A DNA stretch of 64,000 nt from Rhizomys pruinosus. Its lineage: Eukaryota; Chordata; Mammalia; Rodentia; Spalacidae. Positions 43,480 through 54,992 of this stretch are shown here, piece by piece. How positions within the stretch are numbered: the first letter of the stretch is position 1; every line of letters begins with the position of its first letter. A model generated the notes under the pieces. It did not search any database. It saw nothing but the letters and a program-made list of their open reading frames with translations, and was not told the origin of the DNA. A program made the position numbers and the translations under genes. The stretch is taken from NCBI GenBank assembly GCA_009823505.1, contig VZQC01005922.1, positions 717,355-781,354 on the forward strand. Reading direction: 5' to 3'.

Positions 43480-43800
43480 CATATGCATGCAAGCTTGTGC
43501 ACACGTGTTTTTAGGTGCATGTCAGTGCATATGTGAGTGTATGTGTGTTGTGGGCAGAGGACAATATTGGATGTTATTCTCAGGAACCGTCCGCCTCCTT
43601 TAAGACAGGGTCTCTCATTGGCCTGGACCTCACCAACTAATTAGATTAGGATGACTGGCCAGCAAGATCCGCATCTCCAGTGCTGGTATTATAAGCATGC
43701 ACCACCATTCCTAGCTTCTTACATGGGTCTGGGGAGTCTGTGCAGGTCCTCCTGGCTTGCAAGACAAGCCTTTTACTAAATGGGCCATCTCCCCAGCTCA
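43480..43800 (-). mobile_element. B4 SINE, antisense
   Basis: TG-rich tail, AAGACAGGGTCTCTCATTGG, CTGGCCAGCAAGATCCGCAT and the head complement GGGCCATCTCCCCAGCTCA. Confidence 0.78.
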
Positions 43801-44039
43801 CAGAAGTGCTGTAAATGCTGTGTTAGTTTCTCTCACTGTTCTGCATCAGCGGGCAGGTAAGACCATCAGCAAATGGCTCCCTCCAGTGTGGCAGCTCCAG
43901 TACAGGACTTGTCCACAGCCAGTATTCCAGCTCTCAGCCTGGGCCTGAAACCTGGGCCCTGAAGGTTTGTCAGTTCTGTGGAACTGTTCTAGCAACCAGG
44001 GCCTGAAGGTTCACCTCTCTGGCTTTCTTTAAAAAAAAA

Positions 44040-44231
44040 AAAAATGTATTTACTTTTCTTCCTTGTATATGAATGTTTTACCTACATGTATGTAAGTGCA
44101 CACACACATGCAGTGCCCTTACAGACCAGAAGAGAATCTCAGAAGGTTGTTAGCCTCCACATAGGAACTGAACCTGGGTCTACTCTAACAGCAGCCAGAG
44201 CTCTTAGCCCCTGAGCCTCTCTCCAGTCCCC
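44040..44231 (-). mobile_element. B2 SINE, antisense, diverged
   Basis: TGTATTTACTTTTCTTCCTT, CACATGCAGTGCCCTTACAG and GAGCCTCTCTCCAGTCCCC. Confidence 0.82.
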
Positions 44232-45110
44232 TTATTTTTCTCTCTTACTCTCCTCCCACCCCTCCTCTCTAGTCCTCTCTCCTGCTGGGCAGCTCAGGAG
44301 CCGGCACCATGGATAGTCAGGTGCAGGGTACCTACCACAACAACACTTTGTCACCATTACCACTGTGAGGCAGCTGGCTGCCTTGCTGCTTCTAAAGCTT
44401 GACTTCCAAATACTCATCCACGGCCACGCTTCCCTGATTCTTTGCTTTGCCTGCTCAGCCACACTACTGAAAGGAGGCAAGAGAAGACCATTGGAGAAAA
44501 GTTATTTCTTGGCCCTAATGTTTGCAGTACTAGGGGAGAACCACTGTTTGAACCAATCAGAGCCATTCATTTAAACCAATCACTGCTTTTTGCTTAGGAC
44601 CAATCTCAGCCATTCCTATGACCAATCACAGCCTTGCCTTTTAGCAACAATCCCCATCCTTGAGGCTTTATGTTTTGGACCAGTCAAGATCTTGCCTCTT
44701 AGAACAGTCATAACAAACCCTCTGCTATTCCACCATGGGGAGTGCTGCCCCTCTGGCCAAAGTGGAAATAGTTATAGAATCATCTAGAATTCACATAGGT
44801 TTGTAACAGCAGAAATTCTGCTATCCTGTCTGGGGGTGTACTTCCAGGAACCAGGACAAGCAGGTGCAATCTGTGTGTGGTTGACTCAAGACATCAGTGC
44901 AATGTTCAAGATGGCTGCTGATGGCCTAGGAGTAGTTTGGTCAGCAATTGAACTAATAATCCTTTTGCTCTAGGCACCCTAGAGAGCAAGAGTGTGGAGC
45001 AGCTGCTGATTAGGGAGTCAGATTTCCCAGTTAGGGGAAAGTAGACATCAAAAGGAGTGTTTGCAGTATACACTTAAAGAGCTGATCATTAACATTAGTA
45101 ATGATTTAAA
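44232..45110. other. No recognised feature
   Basis: Includes a run of CCAATCA-containing short repeats at about 44550-44635 (GAACCAATCAGAGCC, AACCAATCACTGC, GACCAATCACAGCC), reminiscent of CCAAT-box clusters or an old LTR. Confidence 0.4.
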
Positions 45111-45112
45111 CA

Positions 45113-45157
45113 GATATATATATATGTATATATATATATATCTAGTGTTAATGAAAC

Positions 45158-45190
<33 letters not shown>
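45113..45190 (+). repeat. (TA)n microsatellite
   Basis: TA-rich tract with a short interruption at 45141-45162, at the tail side of the following antisense B2. Confidence 0.93.
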
Positions 45191-45192
<2 letters not shown>

Positions 45193-45381
45193 GCACGTCT
45201 GCATGTAGTTTTGTGACACCGTGTCGTGCAATGGCTGAGGAGGGTCAGAAGGGGTGTTGGATTCCCCTGGAACTGGAGTTAAAGACGGTTTTCTCAGCTC
45301 CCATGTGGGTGCCGGGGATGAACCCGGGTCCTTGCAAGAGCAGTTGGTGCTCTTAAAACCACTAGGCCATCCTCCAGCCCT
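45191..45381 (-). mobile_element. B2 SINE, antisense
   Basis: GTCGTGCAATGGCTGAGGAG through CATCCTCCAGCCC, with several single-base losses. Confidence 0.9.
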
Positions 45382-45515
45382 TATTTTTTTTTCAGACAAA
45401 GCCTCATGTAGTCCAGGTTTCCCCCTAGAACTTGTTTTTATCCAGGATGACCTTGAACTTCTGACCCACCTGCCTCCATCTCCTGAATCGTGGGGTTACA
45501 GGCACGTACTGTACT
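45382..45515 (-). mobile_element. Old B1-like SINE, antisense
   Basis: CAGACAAAGCCTCATGTAGT and ATCGTGGGGTTACAGGCACG. Strongly diverged. Confidence 0.6.
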
Positions 45516-46515
45516 CTCTTAGATAGAGACTCCCAGACAAGAGCTCAGTAGTGCCTGTGGGTATCTGTGAGAGGACCTGAGTACCAGTCTGGGCTGAATT
45601 TTACATTACATCCTCACACTAAAGATCTCTGTTAGGAATAAACTCTGTGGTCTAAGGACCAAACAGATACACAAAGAACACACAAAGAGAACTAGTCAAG
45701 GCAGCTTTTATTTTTGTAAGAGATATGTTGCCTCATTATGGTAGCAAGCAAGGAGCAGGAAATTTGATAAGTTTTAATCATAACACGAGAGTATGTGTGT
45801 TTTCTCCATTGGCTGGGGTCATATCTCAGTCTTTCAAAGCTAGTTAAAATAGGTGGCAGAAGGAAATAAGCAAAGGAGGAGAAGTGGAGGGAAGGGTCTG
45901 AGCTCTGGCCATCTGGTTCTGGGCACGCAACAGGACCTCTGCATGAACAACGCTTGCAAGATGGAGGAGATTGCAATAGCATCTCAAAGGTTACATTGCT
46001 GTGATCATTCTTTTGATAAAAAATATTTAAAAAAAAAATAATGGTCAAAATAAAAAAAAGAAGAGATGAAGAGAAACAACCGTCATCTCCCTACTTTGGT
46101 TGTATGCTTTGGAACATATTTTCCGTCAAATATGCAAAATTTTTGGTTTCGTTGTCTATTGTCTGTAATAAGAGCTGATTGTTCTTATGGTAAGTAATGG
46201 GATTGTTTAGTCAAAGCTGTTTCTGAAAGTCTCTGAACTGAGCTTTGAAGACAGAAGATTATGCAGTACACTACTAGAATCTTGACTCTGACGATTACAA
46301 ACCAGGATGATATAACATTGAAGTCATTATATCCCTCCATTGTGCCAAAAAAGCACTGTTCATGTAGATAGTAGATAAAGAAGGGTCAATCTAATTCCTG
46401 AAATTTTCCTCGTTGTCTCTAGAGTGAAGGCAAATGTGAGACCTATTAGAAACATCGAGTATAATAGGTCCCACTCAGGAAGACTAATGGGTCCATTAAC
46501 AAGCTGGAAGCTGCG
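45516..46515. other. No recognised feature
   Basis: No repeat family or coding signature recognised. Confidence 0.45.
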
Positions 46516-46517
46516 GG

Positions 46518-46772
46518 TGGGAGAATGGCCTAGCGGTTAAGCGGGTAGGGGACATTAAACGTGTGAACATCTTACAGAAGGACCCGGCTGGTCGAAAAAA
46601 AGGAATCCCCAACACCCACATGGCGGCCGAGAACCGTCTGAAACTCCAATTCCAGGAGAACTCCAGTTCCAGGGGAATCCGACACCCTCTTCTGACCTCC
46701 GCGGCATTGCACGACACAGGTGCACAGACTTGCATGCAGACAGTACATTCATACAATTAAAAAAAAAAAAAA
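46518..46772 (+). mobile_element. B2 SINE with replaced promoter segment
   Basis: The duplication subtype from ACCCACATGGCGGCCGAGAA onward is normal. The first 90 bp keep GAATGGCCTAGCGGTTAAG, then carry about 45 bp of foreign sequence where the rest of the tRNA-like head and the B box should be. Confidence 0.85.
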
Positions 46773-46775
46773 AGC

Positions 46776-47635
46776 TGAAGCTGCAACCCTGTCCTCCCAA
46801 CATCACGCAGACTCCACCAATTTCAGACAAAGTCAAGTCTGACACTAACTTATCCTCCCAAGCCGTTTGGCTGGTAGAATTGAATGGTGACATAGGATGT
46901 GGCAATCAAGGTACCATTCTATTAAAAGACCCCAAAAGTACAGCAATGGTTTTATTTATATAACTTCCAGATGTAGAGAGGAAGGTAAGTCCTTGACTGG
47001 TGTCTGGAAAAAGATGTGAGGGAGAAGAAAATGCAAGAGCTATTAGCATTACAAGTCCTTGCAAGAAACGATAAGAAGGCAGAATGGACGATGTTTTTTA
47101 AATGCCCAAATCAAAGTCCATTTAAGTTTTTTGATGGACCCACAAAGAGCATCTATCCATTCATTGAGCTCCTCATTGTTCTTTTGACCCTTAAGTCTGG
47201 ACTCAATAATGATGAACCCAGGATGTTTCAGGCACTTTGTTACAGTGGCAATAATCAGAGTGTGAGGTCCCTCCCAGATGGCTTCTATAGAGGAAGTGAG
47301 AGAAGAAATCAGCGATTACTTAATCTTTAGGTTAAAACAGTAGTGAGCCTGTCTCCCTTGGCTATAGGTAGGCGTTTGCTTCAGGTAGGTGCTGCAGTGT
47401 TCAATGGAGCCAAGGCCTGAAATCTTATATCTAGGCAAGATTTTCTTCATTTAAAAAAGTAATTAGTGATAAATAATTGTCTAAAAAATATCTCATATGG
47501 ATTTAAGCTTAAATTCTGTGAAATGTGATCTTTTAGACTATTAAAGAAACATAACAATCATTTTAGTCTTTGCTTATACTTTCCTGTTAGGTGCTTAAGA
47601 TCATGTATGTAGCCAAAATTAACCACTTTCTTTCT
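46776..47635. other. No recognised feature
   Basis: No repeat family recognised. A 104-codon frame (47016-47330) has no domain. Confidence 0.45.
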
Positions 47636-47636
47636 T

Positions 47637-47742
47637 TTTGGGGGGGGTCTTTTTGAGACAGGGTTTCCCTGTAGTCCCAGCTGTCCTGGAACTCTGCCTC
47701 CCGAGTGCTAGGATTAAAGGCGTGTGCCACCACACCTGGTAA
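47637..47742 (-). mobile_element. B1 SINE, antisense, with internal deletion
   Basis: CTGTCCTGGAACTCTGCCTC joins the two ends of B1, with roughly 45 bp missing between them. Similar flanks (AACCACTTTCTTTC near 47619 and AACCGCTTTCTTTC near 47741) suggest the deletion preceded or accompanied insertion. Confidence 0.88.
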
Positions 47743-47837
47743 CCGCTTTCTTTCTTAACTGTCAAAATCAGTTGAGTATCTGGTCCTTAGGGGTCACTTG
47801 GGCTTGGAGAGGTCTTTGGCTACCCTAGCCTTTCTTT

Positions 47838-48074
47838 TTTTTAATTTTATTTATTTTTGTATGTGTATGAATGTACTGTCTGCATGTAGGTTTGTGCACC
47901 CGTGTCGTGCAATGCCATGGAGGTCAGAAGAGGGTCTTGGATTCCCCTGGAACTGGAGTTCTGGAATTGGAGTTACAGATGGTTCTCAGCTGCCATGTAG
48001 GTGCTGGGGATCGAACCCGGGTCCTCTGCAAGAGCAGTCAGAGCTCTTAACCAGTAAGCTATCTCTCTAGCCCA
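47838..48074 (-). mobile_element. B2 SINE, antisense, partial duplication subtype
   Basis: Carries GGAGTTCTGGAATTGGAGTT, a shortened form of the internal duplication. CCTAGCCTTTCTTTT flanks it on both sides. Confidence 0.93.
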
Positions 48075-48655
48075 CCTAGCCTTTCTTTTACCAGTTATTT
48101 CATCTATGTGAGGATAACTGGAGGGTTTTGCTTAACCAAGGCTTCACTTGGAAGCATTGAGAAAAATCTTTTCCATCTATGTTGACCCTCCTCTTTGTAG
48201 ACTAGACACTGGTTAGAGTCCACCTGATAGAGTTCCCATGGCCTTCCTGAATGAAGGCACAGGTAACTCACTACAGGACCTTTTGGTCCAAGTCCCCAAG
48301 AACCCACTTGACCTTGGAAAGCAATTAAATTGTTTTTTAAGACCCTTTGACCACATTAATTCTGGCTTCCAAGTATAATTATCAAACCCTCAGAAGGTCA
48401 GTTACAGCAGTCTGATACTTTTAACTATTGGGTAACATACAGCTAAAGTTTGAGCAAAAACCAAATGCTTTTAAATAAACCTTAACTAGACATATATTTT
48501 GTTCTTTAAGCCAGTCCTTGTAATTATAACCAGGAGTAGATCAATAGCCCCATTGATTTAAGTACAGGGTTTGATTGAGTTCTGAACTTAGAAATTTTAA
48601 TATTTTATTTATCATCTCTAAGTCTTATCTATTGCATACCTTAAATAACTTATTC
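48075..48655. other. No recognised feature
   Basis: No repeat family or coding signature recognised. Confidence 0.45.
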
Positions 48656-48657
48656 AT

Positions 48658-48884
48658 GGGCTGGAGAGGTGGCCTAGTGGTTAAGAGCGCCGACTGCTCT
48701 TGCAGAGGACCCGGGTTCGATCCCCAGCACCCACATGGCGGCTGAGAACCGTCTGTAACTCCAATTCCAGGAGAACTCCAGTTCCAGGGGATTCTGATGC
48801 CCTCTTCTGATGGGTGCACAGACCTACACGCAGACAATACATTCATACACATAAATAAATAAAATAAAAATTTTAAAAAATAAC
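48658..48884 (+). mobile_element. B2 SINE, duplication subtype
   Basis: Has a 30-bp deletion after CTCTTCTGA that removes the GCATTGCACGA segment. Target duplication AATAACTTATTCATG is at about 48644 and 48881. Confidence 0.94.
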
Positions 48885-48987
48885 TTATTCATGATTTACT
48901 TCATAACTCACATAAGTTTTCCAGCATTTTTCCCATTTTGGAAACATTCAGTCAGTCATCGTAATCTTCATACACAAATCTTTCTTT

Positions 48988-49208
48988 ACTAAAAAAAAGT
49001 TTTTATTTTATGTGTGTAAGTGTTTTGTTTGCATCTATGTAAGTGCATCACATGTGCGCAGCACCCATGGGGGCTGGAAGAGTGAGTCAGATCTTCTGGA
49101 ACTGGAGTATCAGATGGTTGTTAGCCGCCATATCAGTACTGGGAATTAAACCCAGGTCCTCTGCAAGAAGAGTCAGTGCTCTTAACAGCTGAGCCATCTC
49201 TTTAGTCC
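48988..49208 (-). mobile_element. B2 SINE, antisense
   Basis: TTTTATTTTATGTGTGTAAG through GAGCCATCTCTTTAGTCCC. Confidence 0.88.
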
Positions 49209-50144
49209 CAATATTTTCATTTTTTTAATCTTTCTAACATTTTTCTTTTACTTACTGGTTTTCTTTCTTAATACCATGATACATAGCAACATTAATAAAT
49301 AAATGTACCACCTGTTGTGAGGATTTTCTCCCTGAGGGTACTAAGCAATGTTTGCGTCCTTCTCAAATGGTCCCAGTGACAAACCAAAGTTCTATTTTAC
49401 CCAAGTTTACCCTGGAGAACCACTGAGCTTCTTAGGCTTACTTTATAGAACATGAGTGAGGGATACTGACAGGAGTATGGGTGACTCAAAAAGTAGAGCC
49501 CCCTCTCTGTACTCTTTCTCAGCCTATATATTTTAGGTCCTCCTCAAATCCATGAGGCCACATGTGACTAGGGGACAATTGCATACAACTGGTTTGGAAG
49601 AATGGCTGCATATTCCTATGAGAGTTCAATGACCCCACCCACACCATCCTTCTATGAAGGAACATAAACAGTCAACAAGCCAAACTGGGATTATCTTTTG
49701 CAAACAAGCACAGCTGAGGTTATGAATGTGGCAGTTGCCTGGCTTGGAAGATAGTTCTGTACATCAACTTATTCAACAAAGTTCAATCCAAACTACATAC
49801 ATAGGATAATATAATAAAAATTCTGTATACACACTGTTAAACTATGAGGCTTTGTAAGATTCCAGGTAACAAAGACAGTCAATTCTTTTATGTAATACAG
49901 AGAGTGATCTACCATAATTGTGCTTTTAGTCTTAAATGACTCTAAGCAGCAGATAGAGAGAAGCTGGGGATACATAGTAAAACATCATCAAATTGATGTT
50001 TATAACACTCAACCAGTCAACGAAGGAAATCCTGTTAAAGCTATGATGCTGGGGTTGCTATTGTAAGATTTTTTTTAAGACAGAGTCCTGTCTTTCCTCT
50101 CCATGGACTGCCAATAGTATTTGTAATTTAAAGAATACAGAGCA
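49209..50144. other. No recognised feature
   Basis: No repeat family or coding signature recognised. Confidence 0.45.
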
Positions 50145-50145
50145 C

Positions 50146-50325
50146 AAGCCGGGCATGGTGGCACATGCCTGTAGTCCCAATGCTCTGGAGGCAGAGGTTG
50201 GCAGATCTCTGTGAGTTCAAGGCCAGCCTGGTCTACACAGTAAGTTAGTTCCAGGACAGCTGGGGCTACAAGGGAGACCCTGTCTCAAAAAGACCAAACA
50301 AAAAAAATTAAGAAAAAACAAAAAC
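50146..50325 (+). mobile_element. B1 SINE
   Basis: Contains a 4-bp duplication (GTAAGTTAGTTCC) in the middle. Confidence 0.92.
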
Positions 50326-50451
50326 AGAAAACAATAACATTTTGAAAAAGATATCAGAATTCTTATTTCTTTAACATGTCTACGTGACTGTAACTGGAAA
50401 GTAAAAATAAAGGTGGAGGGGGGCCCCAGAACATGATAGGGCACAAATAAA

Positions 50452-50541
50452 TTAGACCAGGCTGGCCTTGAACTCACAGAGATCTACCTACCTCTGCCTC
50501 CCCAAGTGCTACAATCAAAGGTGTGTGCCACTATACCCAGC
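50452..50541 (-). mobile_element. B1 SINE fragment, antisense
   Basis: Only the head two-thirds remain, beginning AGACCAGGCTGGCC. Confidence 0.85.
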
Positions 50542-50619
50542 TTTATGATCATTCTTTTGATTGGACAGATTAGAACTCTTTGTTGATATTTTCCTCATCT
50601 CTCACAAGACCCCACCCCT

Positions 50620-50752
50620 TAAAGCCCCTATAGCCCCAGCTGGCCTGGAACTCACACTGTGGACCAGGCTGGCCTTGAACTCACAGAGATCCACCTGCCT
50701 CTGCCTCCCGAGAGCTAGGATTAAAGGAACGTGCCATCATGCCTGGCACAAG
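50620..50752 (-). mobile_element. B1 SINE, antisense
   Basis: CTATAGCCCCAGCTGGCCTG through GCCATCATGCCTGGCAC. The tail is lost. Confidence 0.88.
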
Positions 50753-50767
50753 CCTTTAATTCTTTTT

Positions 50768-50987
50768 TTTAATTTTATTTATTTTTGTATGTATATGAAT
50801 GTAGTGTGTGCATGTAAGTTTGTGCACCCGTGTCATGCAATGCCTCAGAGATCAGAAGGGGGTGTCGGATTCTCCTGGAACTGGAGTTAAAGACGGTTCT
50901 CAGCAGCCATGTGGGTGCTGGGGATCGAACCCAGGTCCTCTGCAAGAGCAGTCAGTGCTCTTAACCACTAGGCCATCTCTCCAGCCC
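50768..50987 (-). mobile_element. B2 SINE, antisense
   Basis: Copy without the internal duplication. Target duplication AAGCCTTTAATTCTT is on both sides (about 50751 and 50989). Confidence 0.95.
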
Positions 50988-51084
50988 CAAGCCTTTAATT
51001 CTTAAACCAATCATAGTACACATGTAACTTAAAGGCAATTTTACCTAATTTTTTTAACATTTTTTGGTGTTTTTACTTTTTTTT

Positions 51085-51320
51085 ATTTTTTTTTAATTTC
51101 TGTATGTGTATGAATGTACTTTCTGCATATAGGTTTGTGCACCTGTGTCGTGCAATGCCGCAGAGGTCAAAAGAGGGTCTCGGATTCCCCTGGAACTGGA
51201 GTTCTCCTAGAATTGGAGTTTCAGACGGTTCTCAACCGCCATGTGGGTGCTGGGGATCAAACCTGGGTCCTCTGTAAGAGCAGTCGGTGCTCTTAACCAC
51301 TAGGCCGTCTCTCCAGCCGC
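51085..51320 (-). mobile_element. B2 SINE, antisense, duplication subtype
   Basis: GGAGTTCTCCTAGAATTGGA marks the internal duplication. Head complement ends GGCCGTCTCTCCAGCC. Confidence 0.94.
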
Positions 51321-51545
51321 CCTAATGTTTTTAACCATGCATGTTCATTCATAATAATCTTATGAATGAAAACGTTTCAAAGTGCAGTTTTTCCATGTGT
51401 GGCATCGTGCTGCATTAAAAATGGTTCAGATAGAGTATTTCATCTTTTAGATTTTTACATCAGGATGTTCAAGCTGTACTAACAGGTAATGTGACTACTT
51501 GGGACATGTTCATGAGCAGCCAGGTTCTAGTACAAGAAGCTAGCA
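51321..51545. other. No recognised feature
   Basis: Short single-copy-looking interval. Confidence 0.45.
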
Positions 51546-51547
51546 CT

Positions 51548-51728
51548 AGGGGCTGATGAGCAGTTAAGAGCACTGGCTGCTCTTTGGGAGGACTCAGGTT
51601 CAGTTCCTAGCACCAACATAGTGGGTGGAAAACATCTGTAACTCCCATTCCTAAGGGATCTGACACCCTCTTTTGACCCTCCATGGACAGTACACATTTG
51701 TAGGTGCATTCATATACATAAATGAACA
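51548..51728 (+). mobile_element. B2 SINE, old
   Basis: GGGCTGATGAGCAGTTAAGA and CCTAGCACCAACATAGTGGG. The tail is decayed. Confidence 0.8.
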
Positions 51729-52355
51729 TCTAATCACCCGCCCCAGATGGGCACAAAAAACAGGCCAAAGTACAATTTCACCAACTTAGTGAGGCCAATG
51801 AATTTACTGGGCTTTCTTGCAGAGCATAAGGGATTACTTACAGAAGTGTGAGTGGATCCCCCAGACAGCAATATCGCCCCCAAATCCCACCCCATTGTTC
51901 ACGACAACCTCACAGAAGCTGCATCATAGAGATTTGCTTTCAATTAACCTTTCACTTCTCTACATAATCCAGCATTCCCCCAATTGCTTGTGGCTGGTGG
52001 TGGTTGGGGAGAGGCTGGGAGAAAAGAAGAGCTGGAATCCCAGGCAGGCTTTCCCGACCCTCCCCAGAGAATACCAAGAGGTCTGCCACCATTACCAAAT
52101 GATACATAAGGATTTAAGGGCCCCTTTGATGCTTCTTAGTCATTAATAAAAGGAGTCAAGAATGCATGCAAATGGAAGCTTGACAACAGTTTCATCAGAG
52201 TTTAAAAGAAAAAAAACCTCAGAGCAGACAAACTGTAAATTTCAGCAGCTTCCTGGAGGAGGATAGAGGAGAGAAGGAAATAAACTATGCCTGAAGACAG
52301 TCTGGAGGTTAGACACATGGTGGACTAGAAGCCACGGGGTAAGAAAGAAAGAATA
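51729..52355. other. Non-repetitive stretch
   Basis: No repeat family recognised. A 109-codon frame (51817-52146) has no recognisable domain. Confidence 0.4.
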
Positions 52356-52356
52356 G

Positions 52357-52566
52357 GGGCTGGTAAGATGGCCTAGAGGTTAAGAGCACCAACTGCTCTT
52401 GCAGAAGACTCAGGTTCCATCCCCAGCACCCACACTAAGAACCGTCTTTAACTCCAGTCCCAGGGAAATCCGACACCTTCTTCTGACCTCCGCGGCATTG
52501 CACGACTCCGGTGCACAGACCTACATGCAGACAGTACATTGATACACATAAAAAAATAATAATCTA
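52357..52566 (+). mobile_element. B2 SINE
   Basis: Lacks the GGCGGCTG segment (ACCCACACTAAGAACC). Its A/T tail was the landing site of a B1. Confidence 0.92.
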
Positions 52567-52727
52567 GCCGGGCGTGGTGGCGCACGGTCTTTAATCGCAG
52601 CACTCAGGAGGCAGAGGCAGGTGGATCCCTGTGAGTTCAAGGCCAGCCTGGTCTACAGAGTGAACTCCAGGCCAGCTGGGACTAAAGGGAGACCCTATCT
52701 CAAAAACACCAAAAAAAAAAATAATAA
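52567..52727 (+). mobile_element. B1 SINE inserted in the B2 tail
   Basis: Retains CpGs (GCCGGGCGTGGTGGCGCACG), so it is young. AATAATAATCTA occurs on both sides. Confidence 0.93.
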
Positions 52728-52740
52728 TAATAATAATCTA

Positions 52741-53094
52741 ATTAAATTTAAAAAATAGAAATATTAAAGAATCCCTAAATATTGGCAAAACCCAAAGCAT
52801 TAGGGGATAGCATCCTTAGGAAAGAGACAGAAAGGGAAGAGAAGTTACACTTTTCTGAAGATTTTGGAAAAGCAGGCAGACTTACAAAGCTCCTGGGAAG
52901 GGCAGTCTCTTGGGACTTCCTCGGGACCCCAACATGGCTGCCATCTCTACATCCACAGGGTGCTGACTGTAGTTCTTGGTCATTGGGGTAGCCAGACTGG
53001 CTGGTGATGACTGAAGGAATGGGTCTCCCATGTATTGGGAGGAGGGCTTCGGCCTCTTATCACTAGGGCTGGTGACACCTTCACAGCTCCTCAA
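52741..53094. other. No recognised feature
   Basis: No repeat family or coding signature recognised. Confidence 0.45.
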
Positions 53095-53525
53095 CCAACC
53101 TTCACGCCCACGGGGCCTCCATATTTTTTATCTGCCTTCACACGTTTGTAATTATTGCATTTGACTTAATTTGTGTGGTCCAAGAAAGAAAATGCTGAGC
53201 AGTCGTTTCTTACTAATTCACACTCAAATCATTAAAAATGTGTTTTCTAAGAATTTTAACATGCACAGATCTTTTTCTTAGCTTCTTATAAGTCATTTTA
53301 GTATTCTTTTTCTCAAAGCAGAGGAAAATGAATTTTTGCCAAGAATAAACTCATTGCTGTAATTTCAGTGAAGCTTTTAGCCCTGGGCTCATTAACTCTG
53401 CCAGTGTTTGGATTGAATAAGAAAGGAAATTTCCCCAGCCCAAGTCTCCAAGCAGCCGCTTGAAATTTTAACCACCATGATTTTCCCACACATATAAAAC
53501 GAAGCTAAACTGGGGTAGGAAGCAG
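53095..53525. other. Non-repetitive, possible conserved non-coding block
   Basis: A/T-rich and repeat-free, with motifs such as TTTGTAATTATTGCATTTGA, AAATCATTAAAAATG and GGGCTCATTAACTC. No coding signature. A candidate enhancer by composition only. Confidence 0.35.
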
Positions 53526-53779
53526 GGAAAATGTCTCCAAGCTCGCCCAACCACCAAGAATCTTTCCAGTCCTCAGTGAGAGATGTCAGCTGGGGGACCT
53601 CCCCACCCTTGATGACCAGCTCTCCAGGAGTAACGCCTGGCTTGGAAATATACTTACTCAAGCAGTACCACTTGCTGGGTCACCTGGGCCCTAGCATAAG
53701 GCACAGGCAAAATGGTGGCCAGCCAGCGCTAACAAAGAAGGCATATGTCTGGAACAAGGCATGTCTGAAAGGGAATTTC

Positions 53780-54068
53780 CGGAGTGGGTTAATTGAGGAG
53801 GGAAAACAATGGCCAAATGCGGAGCTAATCATTTCCCTGGGCTGGGGTCCTGGAGTGAGGAAAAGACCATTTTTCTGTATCAGCAGCCATCTCTCTCTGC
53901 TTCCTGACGGAGGACGCAATGTGACTACCAACCTCGTGCTCCTCCCGCAGTCATGACTTCCCCGCCATGATGGGCTGCACCCTCAAACTATGAGCCAAGG
54001 CAAGCCCTCCCTTCCCTAAGTTGCTTTTGTCAGGTATATTGTCAGAGCGATGAGAGAAATAGCACATG
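53780..54068 (+). mobile_element. MaLR-like rodent LTR fragment
   Basis: CTCTCTGCTTCCTGACGGAG, GTCATGACTTCCCCGCCATG, GAGCCAAGGCAAGCCCTCCC and AAGTTGCTTTTGTCAGGTAT form the same motif series as 62220-62470. Family name uncertain. Confidence 0.45.
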
Positions 54069-54400
54069 CACCAAGTCCGCTGGGTCTCTTCCACAGGGCT
54101 CAGGCTTCCCCAGACTGTAGGGGGGGGGGGCACATTCCTTAGCACATTCTGCACATTCCTGGGTGCTGAGGTCTAAACCCATCCCCTGCAGGCCAGTTCT
54201 GTAACTCCAAGATTCCGTGTTTGGAGCAAGGACCACACATGTTTCTGGTGAGAGAGAAGATGCTGAACTTTTAGAGCCACAATGACCTGACTTCAAGGCC
54301 CAGCCCTACCGCTTACGAGCTGTGTGACCTGGGGCAGATTACTCAACCTTGTTGAGCCTTGGTCTTTAACATTCATGTCACATTGGGGAAAAATTCCTGG
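54069..54400. other. No recognised feature
   Basis: Includes an 11-bp G run at 54120-54130. Confidence 0.45.
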
Positions 54401-54402
54401 AT

Positions 54403-54533
54403 TTATTTTTCGTTATTTTTTGAGATAGGGTCTTGCCCTGGATGGCCTGGAACTCATAGGCCACGCTGGCCTCCAACTCACAGAGATCCACCTGCCTCTG
54501 CCTCCTGATCAAAAGCATGTGCCACCATGTCCT
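54403..54533 (-). mobile_element. B1 SINE, antisense, diverged
   Basis: TTTTTTGAGATAGGGTCTTG through AGCATGTGCCACCATG. Confidence 0.82.
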
Positions 54534-54664
54534 TTGTTGCTGAAATTAATACTGTATTTTGTGTGATGGGTCCCATGCCTTCTGTGTCTCAAATTGTCCC
54601 TCACTGTCTTATCACACAAATTCAATTGATTTATTAATTTAGTATAAAATTTAAGATTCAGAGT

Positions 54665-54890
54665 TATTGGCTTTGGGTGTGTGTGTGTCAAACCTGTGTG
54701 CACATGTGGGTACATGTGGACATATGTGAGTGGAGACCAAAGGACAATGCTGGGCATGGTCCTCAGATACAATCAAACTTTTTGGTTTTTTGAGACAGAG
54801 TCTCACTAGCCTGGAACTCACTGTGCAGACCACGCTGGCCTGAAACTCACAGAGCTCCTCCTGACTCTGTCTCTCTGTTGTGATACACTT
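54665..54890 (-). mobile_element. B4/B1-like SINE, antisense
   Basis: GT-rich left end, GACCAAAGGACAATGCTGGG and a B1-like right part (GAGACAGAGTCTCACTAGCC). The tRNA-like head is absent. Confidence 0.65.
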
Positions 54891-54992
54891 TTCCTGGGGA
54901 GACATGACACACACATCTATTCACACCAGAAAGAAAACCCGTGCCAGATCAAATAATGATGGTACCAATGTCCAAACTAGTTAATCAGTGAA

